A stretch of DNA of 64,000 bases from CAYUZU01 sp964448675 (GCA_964448675.1 CAYUZU010000004.1:1-64000); one strand, 5' to 3'; shown: positions 27,573 through 36,150, counted from the first letter of the stretch. Numbers and translations are program-made. Notes: generated by a model not told the origin, from the sequence alone.

Positions 27573-29300
27573 TCAATCAGGCGCGCAGCCCGGCGCGAGC
27601 CGGAAGTAGAACCCCCACGTCCCGTCGGCGTTCACGACCTTGACCAGGATGGTGTTCTTGCCCGCCTTCAGCGCGAGCGGCCGATAGGCTTGCTCGTCGG
27701 TGCGCCGCGGGTCACGTCGGATCACGTCGCCCAGCAACTCGCCGTTGAGCCAGATCTTGACGAAATCGTCCGCCTTGATGAACGCGGCCATGCGGGTAGG
27801 CGTGGAGACCTCGATGGTGGCGCAGGCATAGCCCGCGACCTCGTGATAGCGCCCCAGCGCCCCCTCCATCTTGACCGTCGACTGGTGCCAGGGGAAGTCG
27901 TGCTCCTTCCAGCCGTCGACCTCCGCCACGCCCGCGATCATGGCTGCGCGGGTCGTGGCCGTTTCGTGCAGCTGCGCCTTGTCGAGCGCTTCGTTCGGGT
28001 CGCCGGTCTGGAACGGCCCGGCGTAGACCCAGTCGGGCATGAACGCCCGCTCGCGTTCGATGCGTGGCATCAGGTAGAACCGCCCGGTCAACGACACCTG
28101 GCGGCACAGCGCCAGCAACGCCTGCTCGCGCAGGTCGCGTTGCATGGGGGTCTTGTCGGGCATGGCCGCGATGCGCGCAAGCGCCGCCTCGGTCTTGCGC
28201 TGCACCTCGGGATCGGTGCCGCGCGGCACGACGGCGGTGATCACCGGCACGACCTCACCCAGCCACGCGCGATAGGTCCGGGCGTCATCGGCCGTGATCC
28301 GACAGCCGGCCTGCGCCGCCACCGCGTACAGCTTGTCCGGTGCCTTGTCCGCCAGCGCCGTCACGAATCGCAGTACCTCCAGCGGCCGGTGCTCCTCGAG
28401 CATGCGGTCTTCCTGCAGGCCCACCCGCGTAAGCGCCCGGCGCGCCGGCCCGTAAGGATCGCGGCCGTCGCCGTCACGCGCCGCCGCTGCTATGAGCCGC
28501 ATGATCAGCCCGGCGGACGTCGCGGCGTCGTCGATCGACCACAGGGCGGCCGCGGACTTCATGTGGGATTCGATCGCGGTGTCGACCGCTTCTCGCATGG
28601 CGCGGTGTCGCCGCGCGAACCGCTCATCCAGCACCGCGAGGTGGTCCAGCGCATAGAGCGTCCCCCAATGCGGCCAGCCGCGATCGCCGGCGGGCAGTGC
28701 CCAGAACGTGCTGCGACCGGCCATGTTGCCGACAAAGGCGTGTGTGATTTCCGGGGCCAGCGCCGCCACCAGCGCGTCGGGTTGCGTGGCCCAGGTTCGC
28801 CACGCGCTCGCCGGATAGACGCCGGCCAACTCGCCGTACCACTGCCGCGCGTGCTCGCGGGGCTGCGCCGGATCGAAGCGGTGCAGCATGCGGTAGCCGC
28901 GCCGCAGCATCGGGTCGTAGCCGAACAGCCGCTGGATCAGCACGTAGGTCAGGTCGGCCAGCGGCACACTGTTGGCCGCGCGCAGCGCCTCGGCCACTTC
29001 CGGCTCACACAGGAAGATGTTGTGGCGGCCGACCAGCGGCTCGAGCGTGACGTCCTTCTTTGCGGCCGCAGCGACGTGCTGCTGAATGCGCCGCTCGTCG
29101 CCGCGCGAGACCGCGACCGTGAACTCGGCGCCGCAGGCCGTGTCGAGGTACTTGCGGGCGAGGCGCTGCACCTCGGCCGGCGCTTCCGCCTCGATGATCT
29201 GCTTCTCGATGAACGCCAGTTGCGTCGCGACGTCCGCCGCCGCAGACCGTGCACCCATCAGCAGCACGACCGCCAGCATCGTCCAATGCACCGTTCGCAT
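27573..29300 (-). CDS. secreted protein with C-terminal carbohydrate-binding-like sandwich
   Basis: Function unknown. The 575-residue product starts with a signal peptide (MRTVHWTMLAVVLLMGARSAAAD). A mostly helical region of about 430 residues follows without a recognised motif. The C-terminal domain contains FIKADDFVKIWLNGELLGD and NTILVKVVNADGTWGFYFRL, matching the end of the HEAT-repeat protein at 14167-16785. ATG 29300 is chosen for the signal peptide and GAGGTGG upstream; the frame stays open for another 167 codons that read as antisense to the neighbour. The gene is codirectional with the aldo-keto reductase upstream. Confidence 0.78.
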   Translation of the reverse strand: MRTVHWTMLAVVLLMGARSAAADVATQLAFIEKQIIEAEAPAEVQRLARKYLDTACGAEFTVAVSRGDERRIQQHVAAAAKKDVTLEPLVGRHNIFLCEPEVAEALRAANSVPLADLTYVLIQRLFGYDPMLRRGYRMLHRFDPAQPREHARQWYGELAGVYPASAWRTWATQPDALVAALAPEITHAFVGNMAGRSTFWALPAGDRGWPHWGTLYALDHLAVLDERFARRHRAMREAVDTAIESHMKSAAALWSIDDAATSAGLIMRLIAAAARDGDGRDPYGPARRALTRVGLQEDRMLEEHRPLEVLRFVTALADKAPDKLYAVAAQAGCRITADDARTYRAWLGEVVPVITAVVPRGTDPEVQRKTEAALARIAAMPDKTPMQRDLREQALLALCRQVSLTGRFYLMPRIERERAFMPDWVYAGPFQTGDPNEALDKAQLHETATTRAAMIAGVAEVDGWKEHDFPWHQSTVKMEGALGRYHEVAGYACATIEVSTPTRMAAFIKADDFVKIWLNGELLGDVIRRDPRRTDEQAYRPLALKAGKNTILVKVVNADGTWGFYFRLAPGCAPD

Positions 29301-29386
29301 GATCACGTGGCCATCCACCTCTGTCAGGAAACCCCGGCGCGGTGCCACCTCTGGCACCACGCCGCTGCACCATTTGTAGGACGCCG

Positions 29387-30376
29387 CTACGCGCCGAGCA
29401 AGTCCATCATCTCCGCAGGATAGCGCGTGCCGGCGGCGATGCCCTGCGGCGCGACCGCCTCGATCCGCTGCAACTCCCCGGGGCTGAGCCGGATGTCGAC
29501 GGCGGCGGCGTTCTGCTCGAGGTACGCGCGGCGCTTGGTCCCGGGAATCGGCACGACGTCCTCGCCGCGCGACAGCACCCAGGCCAGCGCGAGCTGCGCC
29601 GCACTGCACCCCTTCTCCGAGGCGATTTCCTCGATTTTTCGAACGACGTCGAGATTTTTCTGGAAGTTGTCGCCCTTGAAGCGCGGGTTGTGCCGCCGCC
29701 AGTCGTCCGGCGCAAGATCCTCGGGCTTCGTGATCTGGCCGGTCAGGAAACCGCGGCCGAGCGGGCTGTAGGCGACGAAACCGATGCCCAATGCGCGACA
29801 AGCCGCCAGGATCTCACCCTCCGGATCGCGGCTCCAGAGCGAGTATTCCGTCTGCAGCGCGGCAACCGGGTGCACGGTGCACGCCCGGCGCAGCGTATCC
29901 GGCCCGGCCTCTGACAACCCCACGTAGCGGACCTTGCCCTGCTGCACCAGCGCCGCCAGCGCTCCCACCGTCTCTTCGATCGGCGTATCAGGGTCGACGC
30001 GGTGCTGATAGTAAAGATCGATGTGGTCGACGTTCAGTCGTCGCAGGCTGGCGTCGCAGCATTGCCGCACGTAGTCCGGCCGGCCACACACCCCACGGGC
30101 CTGCGGATTGTCCGGATCGCGCACAATGCCGAACTTGGTCGCGAGAAAGACCTGATCACGCCGGTCGGCGATGGCGCGCCCGACAAGCTCCTCGTTGGTG
30201 TGCGGACCGTAGATGTCGGCCGTGTCGAGGAAGGTGATCCCCAGCTCGATCGCACGGTGGATCGTCTCGATCGACGCCTGCTCGTCCCGAGGTCCGTAGA
30301 ACTCGGACATCCCCATGCACCCCAGCCCGATCGCGGACACCTCCGGGCCATTGGCGCCCAGTTTTCTCGTTACCAT
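29387..30376 (-). CDS. aldo-keto reductase (AKR13/YakC-like)
   Basis: NAD(P)H-dependent reduction of an aldehyde or ketone. The 329-residue TIM-barrel protein carries the tetrad in context: Asp and Tyr in FLDTADIYGPHTNEE, Lys in VFLATKFGIV and His in LYYQHRVD. The C-terminal cofactor site is VVPIPGTKRRAYLEQN. The LGLGCMGMS-type start (IGLGCMGMSEFYG) is typical of the YakC/AKR13 branch. The physiological substrate is unknown. The gene stands alone, with about 85 bp to the secreted-protein gene and 206 bp to aroG. Confidence 0.9.
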   Translation of the reverse strand: MVTRKLGANGPEVSAIGLGCMGMSEFYGPRDEQASIETIHRAIELGITFLDTADIYGPHTNEELVGRAIADRRDQVFLATKFGIVRDPDNPQARGVCGRPDYVRQCCDASLRRLNVDHIDLYYQHRVDPDTPIEETVGALAALVQQGKVRYVGLSEAGPDTLRRACTVHPVAALQTEYSLWSRDPEGEILAACRALGIGFVAYSPLGRGFLTGQITKPEDLAPDDWRRHNPRFKGDNFQKNLDVVRKIEEIASEKGCSAAQLALAWVLSRGEDVVPIPGTKRRAYLEQNAAAVDIRLSPGELQRIEAVAPQGIAAGTRYPAEMMDLLGA

Positions 30377-30486
30377 CTGGCAGCTCCTTTCGGCACTCGC
30401 GAAGCGATTGACGTTGAGGAGCGCAGCGTAGTGGCAATCGGCGGGCTATGCACGCGTATTGCGCGTTGGCCGGGCCCGGGGACAAT

Positions 30487-30510
30487 GGCCGAAGAGCCGT
30501 CGGTCGCTAC
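30487..30510. repeat. GGCCGA..GCCG..GGCCGC dispersed repeat, copy near 30.5 kb
   Basis: GGCCGAAGAGCCGTCGGTCG followed by CTAC lies in the gap between the aldo-keto reductase and aroG. It is a member of the family described at 33026. Confidence 0.45.
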
Positions 30511-30582
30511 GCCCTGCAAGTCCGGGCCGGGTCTACCCCTGTATGCTTCACGGCAGCGACCGGCGGCTTGCGGGCTGTTCAG

Positions 30583-31740
30583 TCAGTTCAGAATCCGCCC
30601 CATCTGCTCATAAGCCGCGTTGAGCAGGTTTTCGGTCTGTTCCCAGCCGACGCACTGGTCCGTGATCGACACGCCGTAACGCAGCGCCCGCGGGTCGTCG
30701 CCGAGCTTCTGGCTGCCTTCGAACAGATTGCTCTCCAGCATCATGCCAATCAGGTTCACATTGCCCGCGACACGCTGCGCGACGACGTTGTCCCAGACCT
30801 TGGGCTGGTTCTGGTACTTCTTCTCGGCGTTGGCGTGGCTGCAATCGACCATCAGGCCCGTGGGCAGGTTGTGCAACTCGAGCGCGCGGACGGCCTGCTC
30901 GATCATCTCGGGTGCATAGTTCGGCCCGCTGCGACCGCCGCGCAGGATCAGGTGGCCCCACGGATTGCCGCGGGTATGGATGACAGCGGTGAGACCGTAC
31001 TCGTCGATTCCCAGGAAAGCGTGCGGGTGGCGGGTCGAGCCGAGCGCGTCGAGCGCGGTCTGCATGTTGCCATCGGTGCCGTTCTTGAAGCCAACCGGCA
31101 TGGAGAGGCCGCTGGCCATCTGGCGGTGCGTCTGCGACTCGGTCGTGCGGGCCCCGATCGCCGCCCAGCTCACCAGGTCGGCGATGTATTGCGGCGTGAT
31201 GGGGTCGAGCATCTCGGTGCCGGTGGGCAGCCCCATTTCGGTGGTGCGCAGCAGAATCCGCCGCGCCGTGCGGATGCCGGTATCAATGTCGAACGTGCCG
31301 TTGAGGTGCGGGTCGTTGATCAGGCCCTTCCAGCCGATGGTCGTCCGCGGCTTCTCGAAGTACACCCGCATCACGATGCACAATCGATCGGCCAAAGACG
31401 CCCGCAGCGTATTCAGCCGCTCGGCATACTCCAGCGCCGCCGCCTCGTCGTGAATCGAGCACGGTCCACAGAGAATCAGCAAACGCGGATCCTCGCCCGC
31501 CAGAATTCGGCGAATCGCGGCCCGGCTCTCGACCACCGTCTTGTTCGACACCGGGCCGATGGGCAGGTCGCGCTTGATGTCACGCGGATAGACCAGCCGC
31601 TCGGTCCGAACAACGTTCAGGTCGTACGTCTGCTCGAGGTGCGCGTGCGGCTCGCTGTGCCAGGCGCCCATGCCGCCCGGCCGGGCGCGGCCCCAGCCGG
31701 CCCCGCCACGTCGTCCCGTCTTCGCTTCGCCGCCTTGCAT
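30583..31740 (-). CDS. aroG: 3-deoxy-7-phosphoheptulonate (DAHP) synthase, class I
   Basis: Condenses phosphoenolpyruvate with erythrose 4-phosphate, the first step of the shikimate pathway. Core motifs include LLILCGPCSIHD, VMRVYFEKPRTTIGWKGLINDP, GARTTESQTHRQMASGLSMPVGFKNGTDG (metal and PEP site), LRGGRSGPNY and GLMVDCSHAN. It is the AroF/G/H type. From ATG 31740 it has 385 residues with a Gly/Arg-rich leader; ATG 31671 (MGAWHSEPHAH) is an alternative. A promoter at 31827-31799 predicts a leader of about 50 nt, which rules out the longer frame that opens at 31884. Feedback specificity for Phe, Tyr or Trp cannot be read. Confidence 0.93.
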   Translation of the reverse strand: MQGGEAKTGRRGGAGWGRARPGGMGAWHSEPHAHLEQTYDLNVVRTERLVYPRDIKRDLPIGPVSNKTVVESRAAIRRILAGEDPRLLILCGPCSIHDEAAALEYAERLNTLRASLADRLCIVMRVYFEKPRTTIGWKGLINDPHLNGTFDIDTGIRTARRILLRTTEMGLPTGTEMLDPITPQYIADLVSWAAIGARTTESQTHRQMASGLSMPVGFKNGTDGNMQTALDALGSTRHPHAFLGIDEYGLTAVIHTRGNPWGHLILRGGRSGPNYAPEMIEQAVRALELHNLPTGLMVDCSHANAEKKYQNQPKVWDNVVAQRVAGNVNLIGMMLESNLFEGSQKLGDDPRALRYGVSITDQCVGWEQTENLLNAAYEQMGRILN

Positions 31741-31798
31741 CGCACCTACCTCGCCTTGTCGTACCTGGTAGCACCTTCCCCGCCGGCCGATGATAGGC

Positions 31799-31827
31799 AT
31801 TATGCTCCGCGGTTTTCCGCGAGCCAA
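31799..31827 (-). promoter_or_regulatory. sigma70-like promoter of aroG with palindromic spacer
   Basis: Read on the minus strand: TTGGCT (31827-31822), a 17-nt spacer and CATAAT (31804-31799). The spacer contains the hairpin CGCGG-AAAA-CCGCG (31821-31808), a possible operator between the two boxes. The predicted start is about 52 bp before the aroG ATG. Confidence 0.6.
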
Positions 31828-31866
31828 ATAGAATCCCGGTTTGCGGCGCTCCAGCGGCGACGCAGC

Positions 31867-31897
31867 TTGACGCCCGGTCCGCACGCCGCATGATTAT
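31867..31897 (+). promoter_or_regulatory. candidate promoter for prs
   Basis: TTGACG (31867-31872) and GATTAT (31892-31897) are separated by 19 nt, a little long. The ATG at 31939 follows with AGGAG at 31925-31929. Confidence 0.35.
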
Positions 31898-31938
31898 GGG
31901 TCGCGGCCGATGCCGCGGGTCGAACAGGAGCACGGGCC

Positions 31939-32889
31939 ATGGCCACACGCGATAAGTTGCTCATCTTCGCCGGCTCGGCGAGCCCGGCGTTCACCGCCGC
32001 CATCGCCCGGCACCTGGACGTCACGCCCGGCGAGTGCCTGGCCAAGCAGTTCTCGGACGGCAATACGTTCGTGCGCGTACTCGGTAATGTCCGCGGCAAG
32101 GACGTCTTCATGGTGCAGTCCTTCAGCCAGCCCGTGAACGACTCGCTGGTCGAGTTGCTGTTCTATATTGACGCGTTCAAGCGGGCGTCGGCGGCGAGCG
32201 TCACCGCGGTCATTCCATACTTCAGCTACGGCAAGGGGGACAAGAAGGACCAGCCGCGGGTGTCGCTGCGGGCGCGGGTCGTGGCGGACTGCCTGGAGGC
32301 GGTCGGCGTGGACCGGATCGTGACGATGGACCTCCACGCGCCGCAGATCCAGGGCTTCTTCCGCGTGCCCGTCGATCACCTCTATGCGCTGCCTGTAATC
32401 GCCGACCATTTCAAGGACCGCGTGACCGAGGACTGGGCGATTGTCGCGCCCGACCTGGGGGCGGTGCAGATGGCCAACGCCTACGCCCGCGTCCTGGGCG
32501 CCCGCACGGTCATCGCCGAAAAGACCCGTCCCAACCAGGACGAGAACGCCGTCGTGCACGAGATCATCGGCGACGTGCGTGACCGCAACTGCCTGATCGT
32601 TGACGATTTCACCATCAGCGGCGGGACGCTGATCGCCACCGCCCAGCGGCTGCGCGACGAAGGGGCGGCGGAGGTCTACGCGGCGGTGTCCCACGGGGTG
32701 TTGAGCCCCGGCAGCGGTGCGAAACTCATGGCCAGCCCGATCAAGGAACTTGTGATCACCGACACGCTCGAGCGGCGCGCCGAGGCCCTGCCGGCGCTGG
32801 TGACCGTCGTCTCGGCTGCCCCGCTGTTCGCCCAGGCCATCCTCAGCATCCACGAGCAGACGAGCGTCTCCGCGTTGTTCGAGTATTGA
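31939..32889 (+). CDS. prs: ribose-phosphate pyrophosphokinase (PRPP synthetase), divergent
   Basis: Makes PRPP from ribose 5-phosphate and ATP for nucleotides, His and Trp. The 316-residue length and blocks such as KQFSDGNTFVRV, VNDSLVELLFYIDAFKRA, DLHAPQIQGFF and ALPVIADHF fit the family. Catalytic loops differ from standard enzymes: the usual YARQD segment reads YGKGDKK, and the PRPP loop DDMIDTGGT reads DDFTISGGT. The flexible loop keeps a Lys and an Arg (EKTRPNQDE). It may be an unusual subclass with altered ATP binding, or regulated differently. AGGAG precedes ATG 31939. It is divergent from aroG. Confidence 0.88.
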   Translation: MATRDKLLIFAGSASPAFTAAIARHLDVTPGECLAKQFSDGNTFVRVLGNVRGKDVFMVQSFSQPVNDSLVELLFYIDAFKRASAASVTAVIPYFSYGKGDKKDQPRVSLRARVVADCLEAVGVDRIVTMDLHAPQIQGFFRVPVDHLYALPVIADHFKDRVTEDWAIVAPDLGAVQMANAYARVLGARTVIAEKTRPNQDENAVVHEIIGDVRDRNCLIVDDFTISGGTLIATAQRLRDEGAAEVYAAVSHGVLSPGSGAKLMASPIKELVITDTLERRAEALPALVTVVSAAPLFAQAILSIHEQTSVSALFEY

Positions 32890-33025
32890 GCGGCGCCGCC
32901 GCGTTCTGACCGCCTGGCCGCCGGGCGCGGGCGCTCGTGTGGCATGCGCCTCCAGTCTCTTGCAACGGCGCGGATGCGGGCGCGCACGTACGAGTCGGAG
33001 CCCCTGGCGCCAGCCGGGGGACCAC

Positions 33026-33049
33026 GGCCGATGGGCCGACGGCCGCGAC
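33026..33049. repeat. GGCCGA..GCCG..GGCCGC dispersed repeat, copy near 33.0 kb
   Basis: GGCCGATGGGCCGACGGCCG matches copies at 30487-30510 (GGCCGAAGAGCCGTCGGTCG) and 34062-34085 (GGCCGACAAGCCGTCGGCCG). It can fold into a short hairpin and lies in a gene-free gap. Confidence 0.45.
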
Positions 33050-33053
33050 CGGT

Positions 33054-33100
33054 CCAGCCCGAGCCCGCTCTACCCTTCTTTGCAGCGACGTGATAGGCTG
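33054..33100 (+). repeat. 47-bp dispersed element ending GTGATAGGCTG, copy 1
   Basis: CCAGCCCGAGC...CTACCCTT...GTGATAGGCTG recurs at 33947-33993 with about 75 percent identity. Each copy lies upstream of a gene (SIMPL lipoprotein, leuCD) in the same orientation. It may include promoter sequence (GATAGGCT) or be a mobile remnant. Confidence 0.5.
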
Positions 33101-33183
33101 CCCTCGTGCGGGGCTGGTCATTATTCGCCGGCGCACCGGGGAGCTCGCCGCGCACGGCTGTGTCACCACCACGGGAGGTCATG

Positions 33184-33921
33184 ATGAAACGAACGTTGAT
33201 CGTCGTTGGGATCGGTCTCTGCGCCGCCAGTGTCATTGGGTGCGCGCCGCCGGAAAGCCGCGTCCGCACCATCGAGGTTCACGGCAATGGGGTGGAGTGG
33301 GTCGAGCCGGACGGGTTTACCGTCGATCTCGAGGTCTCGGCCATCGACAAGGATGTGCAGCAAGCGCGGCGCGCGGCCTCAGAAAGATCGGCGCGCGTAC
33401 TGGAGGTCATTGACGACTTCCCGTTGAAGAAGCAGAACTCCCGCATGACGCGTTTCTCCGTCTACCCGGCATACGATTGGGACGATGATGAGAGAGAATT
33501 CCTGGGGTTCAGCGTCTCGCAGGACGTCCACCTGCACCTGGGTGACGTTGAGCAGGCCGAGAAGCTCACCATCGCGCTGCTCAAGGCGGGCATTGAGGAC
33601 ATCTCCACTGATTTCGTCTCCAGCCGCGCGCGTGAGCTCTGGCCCCAGGCCCGGGCCAAGGCCCTGCAGGACGCGCATCGGCGGGCGGTGCAGATGGCGG
33701 CGGAGCTCGGACAGAGAATCGGCGAGCCGCTGGAAATCGTGGCGTCGGACGAAAATCAGGATTCCGGGCAGTCTGTTTTCGGCTGCGCGCAGTACACTTT
33801 TGGCAGCGGCGCCACTGAGCAACCCTCACTATTCGAAGACAACCTGCACTGGATGGCCCCGTCACAGATCCGCGTTAGCGCCCGCGTCCGCGTCAAGTTC
33901 GCCCTGCTTGAGAAGGAATGA
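33184..33921 (+). CDS. SIMPL-domain (DUF541) lipoprotein
   Basis: A periplasmic, lipid-anchored protein of the SIMPL/DUF541 family; its molecular function is not established. The 245-residue product has signal and lipobox SVIGC (MKRTLIVVGIGLCAASVIGC). The family's paired beta-alpha modules follow: VRTIEVHGNGVEWVEPD, VDLEVSAIDKDVQQA, FSVSQDVHLHLGD and IEDISTDFVSSRA, with ALQDAHRRAVQMAAELGQ near the end. GGGAGG at 33173-33178 fits ATG 33184 better than the adjacent ATG at 33181. No operon partner is evident. Confidence 0.85.
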   Translation: MKRTLIVVGIGLCAASVIGCAPPESRVRTIEVHGNGVEWVEPDGFTVDLEVSAIDKDVQQARRAASERSARVLEVIDDFPLKKQNSRMTRFSVYPAYDWDDDEREFLGFSVSQDVHLHLGDVEQAEKLTIALLKAGIEDISTDFVSSRARELWPQARAKALQDAHRRAVQMAAELGQRIGEPLEIVASDENQDSGQSVFGCAQYTFGSGATEQPSLFEDNLHWMAPSQIRVSARVRVKFALLEKE

Positions 33922-33946
33922 TCGGGGCACCGCCGTCAGGAACTCG

Positions 33947-33993
33947 CCAGCCCGAGCGGGCCCTACCCTTTTGTCCCGCCGCGTGATAGGCTG
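33947..33993 (+). repeat. 47-bp dispersed element ending GTGATAGGCTG, copy 2
   Basis: Second copy of the element at 33054-33100, 206 bp before leuCD. Shared blocks are CCAGCCCGAGC, CCTACCCTT and GTGATAGGCTG. Confidence 0.5.
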
Positions 33994-34061
33994 GAGCCGA
34001 CGCGGCGACGCAGATTCCTCCCCCAACCCCTCCCCGGGAGGGAGTGGGGTCAGTTACATTC

Positions 34062-34085
34062 GGCCGACAAGCCGTCGGCCGCTAC
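34062..34085. repeat. GGCCGA..GCCG..GGCCGC dispersed repeat, copy near 34.1 kb
   Basis: GGCCGACAAGCCGTCGGCCG followed by CTAC lies upstream of the leuCD gene, just before the CTGA-type repeat block at 34121. Confidence 0.45.
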
Positions 34086-34120
34086 CATTTCGTCCGGTGC
34101 GGAGCCCGGATGGTGCTTGT

Positions 34121-34198
34121 CTGGCTGACGGCTGAGAGTTGATCGCTGACAGCTCTCTCCACTGACGACTGAAAACTGACAACTGGCGACTTCTCCCC
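34121..34198. repeat. CTGACA/CTGA-rich degenerate repeat before leuCD
   Basis: A 78-bp string with repeated CTGACGACTGAAAACTGACA-type units reaches to the base before the ATG at 34199. It replaces a normal ribosome-binding site region. Related blocks are at 19781, 36151 and 59649. Confidence 0.6.
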
Positions 34199-36025
34199 AT
34201 GCCCACCATCATCGAGAAAATCCTGGCCGCTCACGCCGATCGCGACGTCCACCCCGGCGACATCGTCGACATCCGCATCGACGCGCGTGTTGCCCGCGAT
34301 TTCGGCGGCGCCAACGTCGTGAAGAACATCGTCGACAACCGCCTGCCCGTTGCCGACCCGGGTCGGACGTATTTCACCTTCGACTGCAACCCCGGCGGGT
34401 CGGACCAGAAATACGCCGCCAACCAACACGCCTGCCGCCAGTTTGCCCGCGAGCGCGGCATCCGCGTGTTCGATATCGACAGCGGCATCGGTACCCACAT
34501 TGCGATCGACGCCGGCCTGGTCGGCCCGGGCGAGACCTTCGTCTCGACCGATTCGCACGCGAACATCCTCGGCGCGATCGGGGCCTTCGGGCAGGGCATG
34601 GGCGACCAGGACATCGCCCACGCGTTCGCCCACGGCAAGGTGTGGTTCAAGGTGCCCCCAACGGTGCGCGTGCGCCTCGACGGCACGCCGCACCCCACCG
34701 CCACCGCCAAGGACGTCACCCTCGCGCTGATCAAGCACTTCGGGGCGAACGGGTTGCTGGGCTTCGCGGCGGAGGTGTACGGGCCGTATGTCGAGCAGCT
34801 CGATCTCGCGGGGCGCGTGACGATCGCGTCAATGTGTACCGAGGCCGGCGGGATCATTCTCCTGTTTCCGCCGAACGACGACGTGATCAACTTCTGCCGC
34901 CAGGCGACCGGGCGCGACCTCACGCCGGTGTATGCCGACAATGACGCAGCATACGCCCGCGAAGAGGTGATCAACATTGACGGGCTGACGCCGTTGCTCG
35001 CCCAACCCGGGCACCCGGACGACGTGGTGCCGGTGAGCGAGTTGGCGGGGACCGCAGTGGATTCGGTCTTCATCGGGTCGTGCACGAACGGGCGTTACGA
35101 GGACTTGCTGGCGGCGGCGCGGGTGCTGGATGGCAACCGGGTTGCACCAGGGGTCGTGCTGAAGATCGTGCCGGCGACGGACACCGTCTGGCGGCGTCTG
35201 CTGGAGGAAGGCGCACTGAAGGCGTTCAAGGACGCCGGAGCACTCGTCGGCAATGCCGGTTGTGGCGGGTGCGCCGCGGGCCAGATCGGTCAGAACGGCC
35301 CCGGCGAAGTCACAGTCAGCACCGGCAACCGCAATTTCCCCGGCAAGCAGGGCAAGGGCAGCGTCTACCTCGCATCGCCCGAGACCGCCGCCGCAACGGC
35401 CATCGCGGGCGTGATCGCTACGGTGGATGCGATTCCGGCGGTCCGACCACAAGCGGCGTCGGCGCCGACACCCGCAGCCGAGCCACCAACAACCACCGAC
35501 GCCCCCGTGCAGTCCGATGCGCCAACCGACCGGCCGACCGTGGTGCGCGGGCGGGCGTGGGTAATCGATCGGGACAACATCGACACCGACATGATCTACC
35601 ACAACCGCTACCTGGCCGTGACCGACCCGGCCGAAATGGGCCAATACGCGCTGGACAATCTCGAAGGCTGGGAGGATTTCGCCAAGCGGTGTCAGCCAGG
35701 CGATCTCATCATCACGGGCAAGAACTTCGGCTGCGGCAGCTCGCGACAGCAGGCGGTGGATTGCTTCAAGACGCTGGGGGTGGCCGCGGTCGTGGCGGCA
35801 TCGTTTGGTGCGATCTACGAGCGGAACGCGATCAACGCGGGGCTGGCGATCCTGCCGGTGCCGGAGGCCGCGAAGCAACTCAGTGACGGTGAGCAGGTCG
35901 AGGTCGACTTTGCCGCCGGCACGATCAAGCGGGAAAACGGCGAGGTGATCCGCGGCACGCCAATGCCTGACGCGCAGATGGCGATCTACCAGCGCGGCGG
36001 ATTGCTGGCCGCTGTGCGGCAATGA
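34199..36025 (+). CDS. leuCD: fused 3-isopropylmalate dehydratase, large and small subunits
   Basis: Isomerises 2- to 3-isopropylmalate (leucine pathway), or an analogous aconitase-family substrate, using a 4Fe-4S cluster. Residues about 1-405 are a LeuC-type large subunit with cluster cysteines in FIGSCTNGR and AGCGGCAAG. An Ala/Pro/Thr-rich linker (about 406-445) leads to a LeuD-type swivel domain with the signature GKNFGCGSSRQQAVDC and the substrate segment DRDNIDTDMIYHNRYL. Most bacteria of this isomerase type keep the two subunits separate, so this is a fusion at 608 residues. A second large subunit follows at 36212 without its own small subunit. Homoaconitase specificity cannot be excluded. 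Confidence 0.88.
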   Translation: MPTIIEKILAAHADRDVHPGDIVDIRIDARVARDFGGANVVKNIVDNRLPVADPGRTYFTFDCNPGGSDQKYAANQHACRQFARERGIRVFDIDSGIGTHIAIDAGLVGPGETFVSTDSHANILGAIGAFGQGMGDQDIAHAFAHGKVWFKVPPTVRVRLDGTPHPTATAKDVTLALIKHFGANGLLGFAAEVYGPYVEQLDLAGRVTIASMCTEAGGIILLFPPNDDVINFCRQATGRDLTPVYADNDAAYAREEVINIDGLTPLLAQPGHPDDVVPVSELAGTAVDSVFIGSCTNGRYEDLLAAARVLDGNRVAPGVVLKIVPATDTVWRRLLEEGALKAFKDAGALVGNAGCGGCAAGQIGQNGPGEVTVSTGNRNFPGKQGKGSVYLASPETAAATAIAGVIATVDAIPAVRPQAASAPTPAAEPPTTTDAPVQSDAPTDRPTVVRGRAWVIDRDNIDTDMIYHNRYLAVTDPAEMGQYALDNLEGWEDFAKRCQPGDLIITGKNFGCGSSRQQAVDCFKTLGVAAVVAASFGAIYERNAINAGLAILPVPEAAKQLSDGEQVEVDFAAGTIKRENGEVIRGTPMPDAQMAIYQRGGLLAAVRQ

Positions 36026-36046
36026 GGAAGTGAGCGACGCAGCAGC

Positions 36047-36070
36047 TGTGTAGGGCGGGTTGCACCCGCC
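36047..36070. repeat. GTAGGGCGGGTTGCACCCGCC dispersed palindrome
   Basis: GGCGGGT-TGC-ACCCGCC forms a perfect 7-bp hairpin 22 bp after the leuCD stop. Related, less perfect copies are at 37491-37512 and 52001-52022, each directly after a gene. Confidence 0.5.
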
Positions 36071-36150
36071 GGACACGGCACGGAACGGTTCTGCCGTGGC
36101 GCGTCGACGTGCATATGCCGGCGTTTGCGTTTTGAATCTCGCGTTTTGCA

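Noticed and set aside
27333..29423. A 696-codon plus-strand frame opposite the secreted protein
   Set aside because: Antisense composition typical of shadow frames; it overlaps the end of the hemerythrin gene and has no start signals.
33000..34198. Insertion sequence or integron, because of clustered repeats
   Set aside because: No transposase or integrase frame, no terminal inverted repeats with target duplication; only short dispersed elements are present.
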